A stretch of DNA of 64,000 nucleotides from Pseudothauera hydrothermalis (GCF_003345255.1 NZ_CP029331.1:186001-250000); one strand, 5' to 3'; numbered from the stretch's first letter, positions 54,469 to 64,000 are shown. Notes: generated by a model from the sequence alone, not told the origin. Translations and numbers: made by a program.

Positions 54469-55638
54469 CTACGCCCCGCTGGGGAGCGCCTGCGGGTAAG
54501 TGCCCGGCACCAGAATCTCGCGCCCGACGTTGCGGATGTCGGTGTGTCCGCAAAAGGCCATGGTGATGTCCATTTCGCGGTAAATCAGCTCCAGGCATTT
54601 GCTCACCCCGGCCTCTCCCAGCGCGCCCAGACCGTAAAGGAACGGGCGGCCGATCAGCGTGCCGCGAGCGCCCAGGGCGATCGCTTTGAGCACGTCCTGA
54701 CCGCTGCGGATACCGCCGTCCATCCATACCTCGATACGGCTGCCCACCGCGTCTACGATGGCCGGCAGGGCGCTGATCGACGACGGTGCGCCATCGAGCT
54801 GGCGGCCACCGTGATTGGACACCACCAACGCATCGGCGCCGCTGTCGGCGGCCAGGCGGGCATCTTCGGCGTCCATGATGCCTTTGAGGATCAGTTTGCC
54901 GCCCCACAGTTTCTTGACCCACTCCACGTCTGCCCAGGACAGCGTGGGGTCGAACTGTTCGGCCGTCCAGCTTGCCAGCGAGGACATATCGGCCACGCCC
55001 TTCGCATGCCCGACGATATTGCGGAAGGTGCGCCGCTCGGTGCCCAGCATCCGCAGGCACCAGCGCGGCTTGGTGGCCAGGTTGATCAGGTTGGCGAGCG
55101 TGGGCTTGGGCGGCGCGGACAGCCCGTTTTTGATGTCCTTGTGGCGCTGGCCGAGGATCTGCAAGTCCAAGGTGAGCATCAGCGCCGAGCACTTGGCCGC
55201 TTGCGCGCGCTCGATCAGCCGGCGGATGAAGTCGCGGTCGCGCAGCATATACACCTGGAACCAGAACGGTGCGCTGGTGTGCGCGGCCACGTCCTCGATC
55301 GAGCAGATGCTCATGGTCGATAGCGTAAACGGCACGCCGAATTTTTCTGCTGCGCGCGCGGCCAGAATCTCTCCGTCGGCATGCTGCATACCGGTCAGTC
55401 CGGTCGGCGCCAGCGCCACCGGCATGGTTACCGCCTGCCCGGCCATGGTGGTGGCCAGGCTGCGCCCTTCCATGTTCACCGCCACGCGCTGGCGCAGGCA
55501 GATGCCTTGGAAGTCGCGCTCATTGGCGCGGTAAGTGGTTTCGGTCCACGAGCCCGAGTCAGCGTAATCGTAGAACATGCGCGGCACGCGCTTTTGGGCC
55601 AGACGGCGCAAGTCTTCGACGCAAGTGATGACGGTCAT
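54469..55638 (-). CDS. FMN-dependent alpha-hydroxy acid dehydrogenase (LldD type)
   Basis: A 389-residue TIM-barrel flavoenzyme. Substrate and flavin motifs: VPRMFYDYADSGSWTETTYRAN, MPVALAPTGLTGMQHADGE, FTLSTMSICSIEDV, and the catalytic histidine in VVSNHGGRQLDGAPS, with VWMDGGIRSGQDVLKAIALGARGTLIGRPFLYGL as the phosphate site. L-lactate is the commonest substrate of such membrane-associated enzymes; glycolate or mandelate are possible. No lactate permease is adjacent. Confidence 0.92.
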   Translation of the reverse strand: MTVITCVEDLRRLAQKRVPRMFYDYADSGSWTETTYRANERDFQGICLRQRVAVNMEGRSLATTMAGQAVTMPVALAPTGLTGMQHADGEILAARAAEKFGVPFTLSTMSICSIEDVAAHTSAPFWFQVYMLRDRDFIRRLIERAQAAKCSALMLTLDLQILGQRHKDIKNGLSAPPKPTLANLINLATKPRWCLRMLGTERRTFRNIVGHAKGVADMSSLASWTAEQFDPTLSWADVEWVKKLWGGKLILKGIMDAEDARLAADSGADALVVSNHGGRQLDGAPSSISALPAIVDAVGSRIEVWMDGGIRSGQDVLKAIALGARGTLIGRPFLYGLGALGEAGVSKCLELIYREMDITMAFCGHTDIRNVGREILVPGTYPQALPSGA

Positions 55639-55733
55639 GTGCGGTCTCCGTATCCGTTTGAGTGTTTGCCGGCATCCGGCAGGCAGCTTAACGGATCGTG
55701 ACCGATGATGGCGATGCCGGCCCGGAAGAAAAT

Positions 55734-56654
55734 TCAGCGCCGGCGCGAAAGAAGTTCCGCCGCCTCATCCTCGGCGGTGCGGCAAACCCCGCGCAGCCAG
55801 TCGGCGAACACCGCGGCGGCGCCCTGCGGTGCGGCATGGGCAATGTAGTACTGGGTGCGCGCCGGCGCCTGTAGCCCAAAGAGCGGCACCAAGGCCCCGG
55901 TGCGCAGCCACGGTCGGGCCAGAGTCGGCCGCCCGGGGGCCACCCCTTGAGCACTGGCGGCCGCTTCCAGCAGCAGGCCGAGGTCTACCAGGCGCGGACC
56001 GCGGGCCGGCTCGTCGCGTGGCGCCAGTCCGGCGGCGGCAAACAACGGCGCCCATGGCTCCAGCGGCGAGCGCAGCAGGGGTAGCGTAGCCAGCGCCGCC
56101 GGCCCGGCGGATAGATCGCATCCGGCCAACAGCGCCGGTGCGGCCAGCGGCACCACCAGGTCGTTCATCAACACCTCGCCGCCATGCGCGGCCACGTCGC
56201 CGTGGCGCACTTCCAGTTGCGCGTCGCCGGCGGCCTGGTCCAGATACGGCACCGAGAGCACGATTTCCAACTCGATCTGCGGGTGCGCGCGGGTAAAGGA
56301 GGCCAGCGCCGGCACCAGTATCTGGCGCGCAAAGGTCGGCGGTGCGCATACCCGCAGGCGTTCGAGCCGCTGTACCGCACGCCGATGCAATGGCACCGCA
56401 GCCAAAAGGCCCAGCGCCGCGCGCACCTGCTCCAGGTATTCCTTGCCCTGCGCGGTCAGTGTCAGCGCCTTGCCGCCGCGCACCAGCAGGCTGGTGCCCA
56501 GCAGCGCTTCTACCGTGGCCACCCGCTTGCTGACTGCGCTGGCGGTGATATTGAGTTCCTCGGCGGCGCGCTCGAAGCTGCCCAGGCGTGCCGCGGCTTC
56601 GAAGGCGCAAAGACCATCGATGGAAGGAAAGCGGGCGTCGGCAAAGTCGGCCAT
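55734..56654 (-). CDS. LysR-family transcriptional regulator (GcvA-like)
   Basis: A 306-residue LysR protein. The winged helix FPSIDGLCAFEAAARLGSFERAAEELNITASAVSKRVATVEALLGTSLLVRGGKALTLTAQG is GcvA-like, followed by a co-inducer domain (LRVCAPPTFARQILVPALASFTRAHPQIELEIVLS). Start ATG 56654; the in-frame extension is not conserved. It precedes the LldD-type gene by 95 bases on the same strand and may regulate it. Confidence 0.88.
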   Translation of the reverse strand: MADFADARFPSIDGLCAFEAAARLGSFERAAEELNITASAVSKRVATVEALLGTSLLVRGGKALTLTAQGKEYLEQVRAALGLLAAVPLHRRAVQRLERLRVCAPPTFARQILVPALASFTRAHPQIELEIVLSVPYLDQAAGDAQLEVRHGDVAAHGGEVLMNDLVVPLAAPALLAGCDLSAGPAALATLPLLRSPLEPWAPLFAAAGLAPRDEPARGPRLVDLGLLLEAAASAQGVAPGRPTLARPWLRTGALVPLFGLQAPARTQYYIAHAAPQGAAAVFADWLRGVCRTAEDEAAELLSRRR

Positions 56655-56750
56655 GAGACAAGGGAAGGTGGTCTGCGCCGGCCTACGCGGCGTGGTAAAG
56701 GGGAACGGCGTATTGTCGTGGCGCGGTCGAACCGTGCGCAAGCGCCGGGT

Positions 56751-57632
56751 TCAGTCGGTCCCCAGCAGCCGGTCGAGCGTGTCGCTGTGGTGCCGGCGCG
56801 GCGTAGTAATGGCATAGAAGCGTTCTTCCAGCCCGGCCGGCTGCCCGACGCTGACCAGCACTCCGCTGCGCAGCTCGTCCTGCACCACCACCTCGGGCAG
56901 TACCGCAAGCCAGCCGCTGTCACGGGCAATCAGCCGCAGCATGGCCATGTCATCGACTTCGGCACGCAGCCGCGGCTTGACGCCGGCTGCCAGACACAGG
57001 GCATCGAACTGGGCACGCAGCGCGTGGCGGGGGCCGGGCAGCGCAAGGTCGACCGCATCCAGATCCTCCGGTACCCGTAGCCGGCGTCCGCGCCAGCCTG
57101 CCGCCGGGCCCACCAGCGAGATCGCCTGGCTGCCAAGAAAGCGGCAATGCAGCGGGCGGTCCGGGTCGGCAGGGACCGGCTCGTTGGCCAGCACCACGTC
57201 CAGCTTGTGCTCCACCAGCCGCGCCAGCAACCCTTCGAGCACGCCGGATTCCAGGGTCAGGACCACCGCAGGATCGGCCAGCAACGGGCGGATCCAGTTT
57301 TCCTGATAGTTGCGCGACATCGTTGCCACGCTGCCCACGCGCAGGCGCAGCATGCCTGCTGCGCGGCCATGCAGGCGGCCCAGCAGCTCCTGGCCCAAGC
57401 CGAAGATGTCTTCGGCATAGGTCAGCACCAGCCGGCCGGTGTCGGTCAGGCGCAGTTGTCGCCCTTGGCGCTCGAACAGTGCTTCACCCAGACGCTCTTC
57501 CAGTTGCCTGATCTGGGCCGACAGCGCCGATTGCGAAATGTGCAGCGCCTGTGCGGTACGGGTCAGATGACCGCTGCGGGCTACCCGCCAGAAGTAAAAC
57601 AGATGGTGAAAGTTGAGTCGTTCGAGATTCAT
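56751..57632 (-). CDS. LysR-family regulator, probable controller of dabBA
   Basis: A 293-residue LysR protein with the NhaR-like N-terminus MNLERLNFHHLFYFWRVARSGHLTRTAQALHISQSALSAQIRQLEERLGEALFERQGRQLRLTDTGR. The inducer domain follows from LRLRVGSVATMSRNYQENWIRPLL. It is divergent from dabB with only a 110-base gap, and direct repeats lie there, so control of dissolved inorganic carbon uptake is likely. Related regulators sit beside dab operons. ATG 57632 is used; a TTG at 57641 is weaker. Confidence 0.85.
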   Translation of the reverse strand: MNLERLNFHHLFYFWRVARSGHLTRTAQALHISQSALSAQIRQLEERLGEALFERQGRQLRLTDTGRLVLTYAEDIFGLGQELLGRLHGRAAGMLRLRVGSVATMSRNYQENWIRPLLADPAVVLTLESGVLEGLLARLVEHKLDVVLANEPVPADPDRPLHCRFLGSQAISLVGPAAGWRGRRLRVPEDLDAVDLALPGPRHALRAQFDALCLAAGVKPRLRAEVDDMAMLRLIARDSGWLAVLPEVVVQDELRSGVLVSVGQPAGLEERFYAITTPRRHHSDTLDRLLGTD

Positions 57633-57642
57633 GGCTGTCAAT

Positions 57643-57671
57643 CATTCTATTTGACGGAACAATACATTCTA
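57643..57671. promoter_or_regulatory. Direct repeats in the lysR-dabB intergenic region
   Basis: CATTCTA occurs at 57643-57649 and again at 57665-57671, 22 bases (two helical turns) apart, in an A+T-rich stretch between the two divergent genes. This is the expected geometry for a LysR tetramer binding in the shared promoter region. Confidence 0.45.
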
Positions 57672-57742
57672 AATAATGACTTTTACAGAACGATCATTGC
57701 TGTGCATCCTATGGCCCACATGTTTCTTACCGGTGCGCAATC

Positions 57743-59323
57743 ATGGAATCCATCCTTATTCTTTTGCCGTTGGCGCCGTTTGCCTCGATGCTGGTTGCGC
57801 TGCTCTCGGCTGGCGTGCGCGGCAGCATCGAGCAGGTGTGGCGGCGTTTTTGCGCGTTGTCTGCCTTGGCGCTGCTGTGCGCCCTGGCGCTGGCCCTGAT
57901 GTACTCGGTCGGCAGGCTGCCTGCGGCGGCCTTTCTGCCGCCGTCTTCGGGGTTGGCGCTGACCACGCTGGGGGTGTGGCTGGCCGTGCTGGCGCAGTCT
58001 CTGGGCACGGTGATCGGCGTGTTCTCCTCACGCTATCTGGACGGTGAGCCGCGGCAGAGACGCTTCATCGCGGCGCTTGCCGGCGTGTTGGCGGCGGTGC
58101 ATGGACTACTCTTCGCCGATCATTGGCTGGTCTTGATCGCTGCCTGGGCGGCGATTGGCTTCGCCCTGGAGCGCTTGCTGTGTTTTTACCCGGAGCGCCC
58201 GTTTGCCTTGCTGGCTGCGTTCAAAAAACGCCTGGCCGACCGTGTGGCCGACGGGCTGCTAATCCTGGCGGCAGCGCTGGCCTGGGCTGAGGTCGGCAGT
58301 GGTTCGCTGTCGGCGCTGGGGCAGCAGCTGGCGGTCGGGCCGGCATCGGCCGCGCTGCAGGCCAGCGCGGTGTGCCTGGTTTTGGCCGTCATTTTGCGTA
58401 CCGCGCTGTTGCCGGTGCATGGCTGGCTGATCCAGGTCATGGAGGCGCCCACCCCGGTGTCGGCGCTGCTGCATGCCGGGGTGGTCAATCTTGGTGGGTT
58501 CGTGCTGATCCGCTTTGCGCCAATGCTCGAAGCAGCGCCTGCTGCGCGTTGGCTGCTGGTTGGCGTGGGCCTGGCCACCGCGGTGCTTGCCGGGTTGGTG
58601 ATGCTGACCCGGGTCAGCATCAAGGTGCGGCTGGCGTGGTCCACCGTGGCGCAAATGGGTTTCATGGTGCTCGAATGCGGCCTGGGCCTCTATACCCTGG
58701 CGGCGGCGCACTTGATCGGTCATTCGCTCTACAAAGCACATGCCTTCCTGGCTGCCTCCTCGGTGGTACGTGACAGCAAGCTGGCGGCGATGCGTGGCCG
58801 CACCAGGGTGTCGGGCGCCAGTCTGTTGTGGGCGCCCGGGGGGGCCTTGGCTGTGGTGGCAATGGTCCAGTTTGCTTGGCCGACTCAGGCTTGGCCGTGG
58901 TGGTGGAGCGGCGTGCTCGCACTGGCTTGGGCGCCGCTGCTGTGGTGGCCGGCGGTGGGCGAGGCGGGCGCACGGCTTTTTGCCGCCCGCGCCATGGCAG
59001 GGCTTGCCATGCTCTTTGCGCTGTCCGTGCTCGCTACGCTGGCGCATGCGCTGCCGCTTGGCCTGCGCGATGCGCCGCTGGAGGCTGCCGGCGTTGTGGC
59101 ACTGGCTGGTATGGCCGCCCTGTATCTGAATCTGGCGCTGATGCAGCGTGAAGTTCCGCGCTTACAGACCTGGCGGCGCTGGGCTTACGCCGGTTTTTAC
59201 CTCGACGAGTTCTACACCCGCCTGGCGCTGCGCGTATGGCCAGCACGCTGGATGCCTGCCGCATCCACCCCCACCGACCCGCTGGTGCTGGGTGCTGCGA
59301 CCGAAATGTCCAATAGCAAGTGA
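57743..59323 (+). CDS. dabB: DabB, proton-channel subunit of the inorganic-carbon accumulation complex
   Basis: A 526-residue membrane protein of the NuoL/MrpA (proton-conducting antiporter) family with about 13 membrane helices. The conserved channel part reads LLPVHGWLIQVMEAPTPVSALLHAGVVNLGGFVLIRF, with the lysine-bearing VSIKVRLAWSTVAQMGFMVLECGLGLYTLAAAHLIGHSLYKAHAFL after it. Coupled to DabA it uses the proton gradient to drive CO2 hydration. The gene is directly upstream of dabA and divergent from a LysR gene. Confidence 0.93.
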   Translation: MESILILLPLAPFASMLVALLSAGVRGSIEQVWRRFCALSALALLCALALALMYSVGRLPAAAFLPPSSGLALTTLGVWLAVLAQSLGTVIGVFSSRYLDGEPRQRRFIAALAGVLAAVHGLLFADHWLVLIAAWAAIGFALERLLCFYPERPFALLAAFKKRLADRVADGLLILAAALAWAEVGSGSLSALGQQLAVGPASAALQASAVCLVLAVILRTALLPVHGWLIQVMEAPTPVSALLHAGVVNLGGFVLIRFAPMLEAAPAARWLLVGVGLATAVLAGLVMLTRVSIKVRLAWSTVAQMGFMVLECGLGLYTLAAAHLIGHSLYKAHAFLAASSVVRDSKLAAMRGRTRVSGASLLWAPGGALAVVAMVQFAWPTQAWPWWWSGVLALAWAPLLWWPAVGEAGARLFAARAMAGLAMLFALSVLATLAHALPLGLRDAPLEAAGVVALAGMAALYLNLALMQREVPRLQTWRRWAYAGFYLDEFYTRLALRVWPARWMPAASTPTDPLVLGAATEMSNSK

Positions 59324-59342
59324 TTCACGAACGGAGTCTGCA

Positions 59343-61904
59343 ATGAATACGCTTACCCACTTTGCCGCCTCCAGGCCGGCTGCGTTGGACCCGGCAACAG
59401 TGTCATTCAACGCCGGCGCGGACCAAGTGCCCGACCCTGCACTGCTGGCGCAAATCGATGCGGCATGCGAACAGGCTTGTCAGGCCATTGCCCCGGTTTG
59501 GCCGCTGGATCGCGCCATAGCGGTCAATCCCCACTGGGGGCGGATCGGTTCGAGCGTGCGTGCGGTGGCCGCGCGCATGGCCGTGCTGGGCGGCATCCGG
59601 GTGTTTGCGCCGCGCAGCGCGCTGGCCGAATACTGGGCGACGGGCCGCATCACCGAGGACGATCTGGCGCAAGCATTGCGCAGCTTGCCGGCTGCGCAGG
59701 CGGCCGGGCTGGATCGACAGCGCTGTATTGCCGCGCTGAGCCGACCGGCGCAGCTGCCGCAGCTACCTTTGTTGATCGATGTGCTCGACGACGATCCGCA
59801 GCGCCACGCCCGCCTGTCCTGGCGGCAGGCCATCACCCATCAGGTGAGCCAGACCTGCGCCAGTTATTTTGACCAGTATCAGGCCGATTGGCAGCCGGCG
59901 CGCGGCCAGGGGCTGTATGCGTTCTGGCGTGACACGCTGACCCACGACCACGGCATTGGGGTGTTGATGGGGTTGCCGCAGCTCCACTGCGCCCTCGACG
60001 CTCTGCCGGCAACGCCTCAGGCCGCCGAGTGCTGGGCGCTGCAGCGTCTGGGCTTGCCCGCGGCGGTGTGGGCAGACTACCTGGAAGCGGTGTTGCTCAC
60101 CGTCAATGGATGGGCGTCCTGGTGTGCGTATTTGGGCTGGCAGGCCCGCCTGGCGGGGCGTACCGACCCTCATCTGCGCCAATTGCTGGCCATCCGCTTG
60201 GCCTGGGGCGCAATTTTGCTCGAATGCAAGGACGACGCCGCGGCGCGCTGGGCCTTTGCCGCGGTGCAGACCGAGTGGCGGCGCGCGCCCGAGCTGTTCG
60301 AGCAGGCCGCTGCCGCGTTGCAGGTCGATGAAGTCTGGCAGCTCGCCCTGGAGCTGGGCTATCAGCGCGAGCTAGCCGGCAAGCTTCAGGGGGCGCCGAC
60401 GACGGCCGTCACCGCACACGAAGCGGCGGTCGAGGTGCAGGCAGCCTTCTGCATTGATGTGCGCAGCGAACCGTTGCGCCGTGCCTTGGAGTCCGTATCG
60501 CCGGCCATTCAGACCATCGGCTTCGCAGGTTTTTTTGGTTTGCCGATTGCCTATGCGCCCCTGGCCACCACGGCGCTTCGCCCGCAATTGCCCGGCTTGT
60601 TCGCGCCCAGCCTGACCGTGCAAGACCGCATCGATCCCGGTTCCGAGGCCGGTGTGCGCCCCACCGAGGCGGCGGCGCGCGCCCGTCGGCAACGCTTTGC
60701 CTGCGCCGAACAGGGCCTTGCCGCCAGCCGTTGGCCGGCCGCTGCCTATGCTTTTGTGGAAGCGGCTGGCGTGGCGTATCTCGGTCCGTTGGCGCGTTGG
60801 ATCGCGCCGGCGCGGCGATCGCGCCCGCGCGACGATTTGGCCGGCCTGCCGGCCCGTTACCGGCAGGCCTGTCGCCCCGCATTGGACGGTATCGATCCGG
60901 ACGCCCGCGTGGCGCTGGCGGCGCGGGTGCTGCAAGCCATGGGCTTGACGCGCCGGTTTGCGCCGTTGGTACTCCTGGTCGGGCATGGCAGTCAGAGCGC
61001 CAACAATGCCCAGGCCGCGGCGCTCGATTGCGGCGCGTGCTGCGGCCAAACCGGCGAAGTCAATGCCCGCGTGCTGGCGCGGCTGCTCAACGACGCCAAG
61101 GTGCGCGCCGGCCTGGCTGCGGGCGGCATCTCGATTCCGGCGCAGACGGTGTTCTTGGCCGCGCTGCACAACACCACCACGGACGAAATCGAAGCCTTCG
61201 ATGTGGATCTTCTGCCCGCGGACGTGCGTGCGCGGTGGGCGCACCTGCAGCCGCTGTTCGACCAAGCTTGCGAGCGGGTGCGCCGCGAGCGCGCCCCAAG
61301 TCTGGGCCTGGATGCAAAGGCTGCGCCCCGGCAGCTTTTGGATTGGTTGCGCCGGCGGGCCAACGACGGTGCGCAGACCCGGCCGGAGTGGGGCTTGGCC
61401 GGCAATGCGGCCTTCATCATTGCGCCACGCCACCGTACCCGCGGGGTGAGCTTGAACGGCCGTTGCTTCTTGCACGATTACGATGCCGCCCAGGATGCCG
61501 ACGGCAGCGTACTGGAACTGCTGATGACTGCGCCGATGCTGGTCACCCACTGGATCAACTGGCAATACCACGCTTCGCGCTGCGATCCCGAGCGTCTGGG
61601 CAGCGGCAACAAAGTGCTGCACAACGTGGTCGGCGGGGGGATCGGCGTGTTTGAAGGCAACGGCGGCGATTTGCGCATCGGCCTGTCACGCCAGTCGCTG
61701 CACGATGGCCAGCGCTGGGTGCATGAACCGCTGCGTCTGACCGTGGTAATCGATGCGCCTGCCGAGGCGATCGACAAAGTGATCGGTCGCCACGCCGTGG
61801 TGCGTCAATTGATCGAAAACGGCTGGCTGCACCTATGGCGTTACGACGGCGATCGTCTCTTGCAGCGCGACGGCGGCAGGTGGCGGCCGCTGGCGGCGGT
61901 ATAG
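59343..61904 (+). CDS. dabA: DabA, zinc carbonic anhydrase-like subunit for CO2 accumulation
   Basis: An 853-residue DUF2309 protein. The predicted zinc ligands are in place: C370 and D372 (FCIDVRSEPLRR), H548 (LVGHGSQSANN) and C563 (DCGACC), with the same H-to-C spacing of 15 as in Halothiobacillus DabA. N-terminal block VWPLDRAIAVNPHWGRIG and the C-terminal VGGGIGVFEGNGGDLRIGLSRQS complete the family. It is peripheral on the inner membrane and makes bicarbonate one way, powered by DabB. ATG 59343 follows GGAG and begins the family N-terminus. Confidence 0.95.
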   Translation: MNTLTHFAASRPAALDPATVSFNAGADQVPDPALLAQIDAACEQACQAIAPVWPLDRAIAVNPHWGRIGSSVRAVAARMAVLGGIRVFAPRSALAEYWATGRITEDDLAQALRSLPAAQAAGLDRQRCIAALSRPAQLPQLPLLIDVLDDDPQRHARLSWRQAITHQVSQTCASYFDQYQADWQPARGQGLYAFWRDTLTHDHGIGVLMGLPQLHCALDALPATPQAAECWALQRLGLPAAVWADYLEAVLLTVNGWASWCAYLGWQARLAGRTDPHLRQLLAIRLAWGAILLECKDDAAARWAFAAVQTEWRRAPELFEQAAAALQVDEVWQLALELGYQRELAGKLQGAPTTAVTAHEAAVEVQAAFCIDVRSEPLRRALESVSPAIQTIGFAGFFGLPIAYAPLATTALRPQLPGLFAPSLTVQDRIDPGSEAGVRPTEAAARARRQRFACAEQGLAASRWPAAAYAFVEAAGVAYLGPLARWIAPARRSRPRDDLAGLPARYRQACRPALDGIDPDARVALAARVLQAMGLTRRFAPLVLLVGHGSQSANNAQAAALDCGACCGQTGEVNARVLARLLNDAKVRAGLAAGGISIPAQTVFLAALHNTTTDEIEAFDVDLLPADVRARWAHLQPLFDQACERVRRERAPSLGLDAKAAPRQLLDWLRRRANDGAQTRPEWGLAGNAAFIIAPRHRTRGVSLNGRCFLHDYDAAQDADGSVLELLMTAPMLVTHWINWQYHASRCDPERLGSGNKVLHNVVGGGIGVFEGNGGDLRIGLSRQSLHDGQRWVHEPLRLTVVIDAPAEAIDKVIGRHAVVRQLIENGWLHLWRYDGDRLLQRDGGRWRPLAAV

Positions 61905-61996
61905 AACGGTGCCGCCGCAGAAGGGCACTGCGGCGGCAAACAGGGGGCGTAAGAATCCGGGTAGACTGGCGCGCATGAAATCTGGCCGAGGCCATC

Positions 61997-64000
61997 ATGC
62001 GCAGGAATCTGCCGGTTACCGGCAAGGAAATCGAGCTACCTGAGAACCTCACCTTCGTCACCCAGACCGATCTCAAAGGGCGGATCACTGAGGCGAACGA
62101 CGCTTTTTGTACGATCACCGGATTCTGCCGGGCAGAGCTGATCGGCCAGCCGCACAATCTGGTGCGCCATCCCGACGTGCCGCCGGCGCTGTTTGAACAA
62201 TTGTGGCGCACCCTGGCGGCCGGACGGCCATGGCGCGGCGTCATCAAAAACCGGGTCAAAAACGGCGATCACTACTGGGTGGAAGCCTTCGTCACCCCGG
62301 TGCGCCGGGGCGGCGAGATCATCGGTCATCTGTCGGTGCGCCACCCTGCCAGCCCCAAGCAGGTGGCCGAGGCCGAACGACTTTACGCCCGGCTTTGGCA
62401 GGGCGAGCGGGTGATTTCACCCCGGCCGCCGTGGTTTGCCCGACTATCCATCCGTACCCGGCTCGCCATGGTAATGGCCGCAATGGCCTGTTTATTGATC
62501 GGCGGTGCGGTCGTCGGCACCCTGGGGGTGTGGCAAGGCATGCGCGATCTGGCCCGCTTGGAGCAACAGCACATCGGCGCTGCCCGCCTGCTGGCGCAAA
62601 CCGAGCGAACACTGGGTGAGAACAGCCGCCAAGCCTTGCTGGCGCTGCAGCACAGTCCGGAAAGTCCTTTCGCGGGGCTGCATGACCATGCGCTCGCCCA
62701 TCATCTACAGGCCCTGGAGGCCAACTGGCAGCAATCCGAACAGGCGCTCGCCGGCTTGCGCAGCTTGCTGGCCGAAGTCAATCTGCAGCACGCGGTGGCG
62801 ACCTTGACGGATGCGCATCGGCGATACCTCGAAGAAGGGCTGCAACCGGTACGCGATGCACTGCTCGCCGGGCGTTTTGAGCTCGCCAACCGGCTATTGC
62901 TCACCCAGCTCAATCCGCGCCACGCCGAGGTGCACCAGGCCGCTGCCGCGCTGAGCACGGCGCTGGCGGCCGCGGCGCGGGCCGATCGCGACGCCCAGGC
63001 TGACCGCATACGAATCATCTTCGGATTTGCCGCCGGTGGTGCCGCGGTGGCGCTGCTTTTGATCGGCTGGGCCACTCGCCACCTGTTGGCCGCCATCGCC
63101 CGACCGTTGGAGGCGGCCAAAGGGTATCTGGACCGTATTGCCGAAGGTGACTTCCGGCAGCCCATCCCGATCGACCGGCGCGATGAAACCGGACAGGTGC
63201 TGCGGCGACTGGCCGTCATGCAAGCACGCCTGGAGGCACTGATCGATGCCCGGGCCACCGCCGAGGAAGTGGCCAGGCTGAAGTCGGAGTTTCTGGCCGT
63301 CATGAGTCATGAAATCCGCACGCCGCTCAATGGTGTCGTCGGCATGACCGATCTGTTGTTGACCACCCTGCTGGATCAGGAGCAGCAAGGCTACGCCCGA
63401 ACCATCAAAGCCTCGGCCGATGCCTTGTTGGAGCTGATCGACGATATCCTGGATTACTCCAGGCTGGAGCGCGGCGGCGTAGAGTTCGAGCGAGCGCCGG
63501 TCGATTTGCGCGAATTGCTCGAAAGCGTGGTCGATATCGTCGCGCCGCGGGTGCAGGGTAAGGCCGTGACGCTGGCCAGCCACTGGGAGAGCGAGACACC
63601 GCCGGTCTTTATCGGCGATGCACACCGGGTGCGGCAAATTCTGCTCAATCTGCTGGGTAACGCGGCCAAATTCACCGACCAGGGCAGCATCGAACTGTTT
63701 GCGCGCAAAGTGACCTGGCAGGGGCAGCCGGCCATCGAATTTGCGGTCAAGGACACCGGCATCGGCATCGATCCGGCCGCCCGCGAGCGGCTGTTCAAAC
63801 CCTTCACTCAAGCCGATGCCTCCACCACTCGGAAATACGGCGGCACCGGGTTGGGGTTAGCCATTTGCAAGCGTCTGGCCGAAGGCATGGGCGGAGAGCT
63901 GCTGGTCGACAGTTCCCCTGGGCAGGGCAGCACCTTTTGCCTGATTCTGCCTTTTCACGCTCCGGATGCCGACACGCTGGCCGCCTGGGGCGAGCGGCCC
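61997..64000 (+). CDS. Aer-type PAS sensor histidine kinase (partial)
   Basis: Open reading frame running past the right edge; 668 residues are visible. An N-terminal Aer-type PAS ([52 protein letters not shown]) probably holds FAD and senses redox state. A membrane helix near 155-180, a helical periplasmic domain with glutamine-rich repeats, a second helix near 345-365, HAMP, then HisKA ([19 protein letters not shown]) and a HATPase domain ([37 protein letters not shown]). The remaining part may carry receiver or HPt domains. The gene has no stop before the window end. It follows dabA by 92 bases. Confidence 0.9.
   Translation, partial: MRRNLPVTGKEIELPENLTFVTQTDLKGRITEANDAFCTITGFCRAELIGQPHNLVRHPDVPPALFEQLWRTLAAGRPWRGVIKNRVKNGDHYWVEAFVTPVRRGGEIIGHLSVRHPASPKQVAEAERLYARLWQGERVISPRPPWFARLSIRTRLAMVMAAMACLLIGGAVVGTLGVWQGMRDLARLEQQHIGAARLLAQTERTLGENSRQALLALQHSPESPFAGLHDHALAHHLQALEANWQQSEQALAGLRSLLAEVNLQHAVATLTDAHRRYLEEGLQPVRDALLAGRFELANRLLLTQLNPRHAEVHQAAAALSTALAAAARADRDAQADRIRIIFGFAAGGAAVALLLIGWATRHLLAAIARPLEAAKGYLDRIAEGDFRQPIPIDRRDETGQVLRRLAVMQARLEALIDARATAEEVARLKSEFLAVMSHEIRTPLNGVVGMTDLLLTTLLDQEQQGYARTIKASADALLELIDDILDYSRLERGGVEFERAPVDLRELLESVVDIVAPRVQGKAVTLASHWESETPPVFIGDAHRVRQILLNLLGNAAKFTDQGSIELFARKVTWQGQPAIEFAVKDTGIGIDPAARERLFKPFTQADASTTRKYGGTGLGLAICKRLAEGMGGELLVDSSPGQGSTFCLILPFHAPDADTLAAWGERP

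Noticed and set aside
1-64000. CRISPR arrays, insertion sequences, prophage or tRNA genes
   Set aside because: No regularly spaced repeats, transposase or integrase frames, and no tRNA-like cloverleaf were noticed on reading.

Overview
The window is a GC-rich piece of a bacterial chromosome with short intergenic spaces and long runs of same-strand genes. Gene content and protein style (hox/hyp order like Cupriavidus/Ralstonia eutropha, malonyl-CoA decarboxylase, Aer-type PAS sensors, DabAB) point to a betaproteobacterium, most likely Rhodocyclales/Burkholderiales. This is inferred from family resemblance; there is no rRNA in the window. The strain looks like a facultative hydrogen-oxidising (knallgas) autotroph.

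Layout. 1-3.6 kb: the end of a branched-chain amino-acid-type ABC transporter operon (livH, livM, binding protein) and a nitronate monooxygenase-like flavoprotein, all minus strand. 3.6-8.4 kb: a TRIC-type membrane protein facing a tight three-gene unit (GGDEF/EAL protein, outer-membrane beta-barrel, PstS-like periplasmic protein). 8.5-15 kb: housekeeping genes (malonyl-CoA decarboxylase, degenerate receiver protein, lgt, yceH, ilvD, ChaN-like lipoprotein). 15.2-21.7 kb: a zinc-homeostasis island with znuABC, a tiny His-rich membrane protein and zur on the minus strand, and a zrmABCD-like operon (DUF2796, ABC ATPase, FtsX-type permease, DUF3299) on the plus strand; two matching inverted repeats look like Zur boxes. 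21.7-23.4 kb: mutY and a flavin reductase. 23.5-29.4 kb: a nickel-uptake operon (TonB-dependent receptor, NikK, NikL, NikM, NikQ, NikO, NikR) behind a strong candidate NikR operator.

29.4-51.7 kb: a complete membrane-bound [NiFe]-hydrogenase locus on the minus strand. It is transcribed as hoxK-G-Z, hoxM-L-O-Q-R-T-V, hypA-B-F-C-D-E-X, hoxA, an Aer-type chemoreceptor gene (with a frameshift), hoxB-C-J. HoxK carries the extra cysteines of oxygen-tolerant enzymes, HypX allows CO ligand synthesis in air, and HoxBC/HoxJ/HoxA form the H2-sensing cascade. The nickel operon converges on this locus and would supply its metal.

51.7-57.6 kb: an ArsR-type repressor with an old yellow enzyme, an alpha/beta hydrolase, an LldD-type dehydrogenase and two LysR regulators. 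57.7-61.9 kb: dabB-dabA, an energy-coupled inorganic-carbon accumulation system next to its probable LysR regulator. 62-64 kb: an Aer-type PAS hybrid-type sensor kinase, cut by the right edge, whose N-terminal PAS resembles that of the chemoreceptor in the hox locus. Together the nickel, H2 and CO2 modules make a coherent lithoautotrophy neighbourhood.
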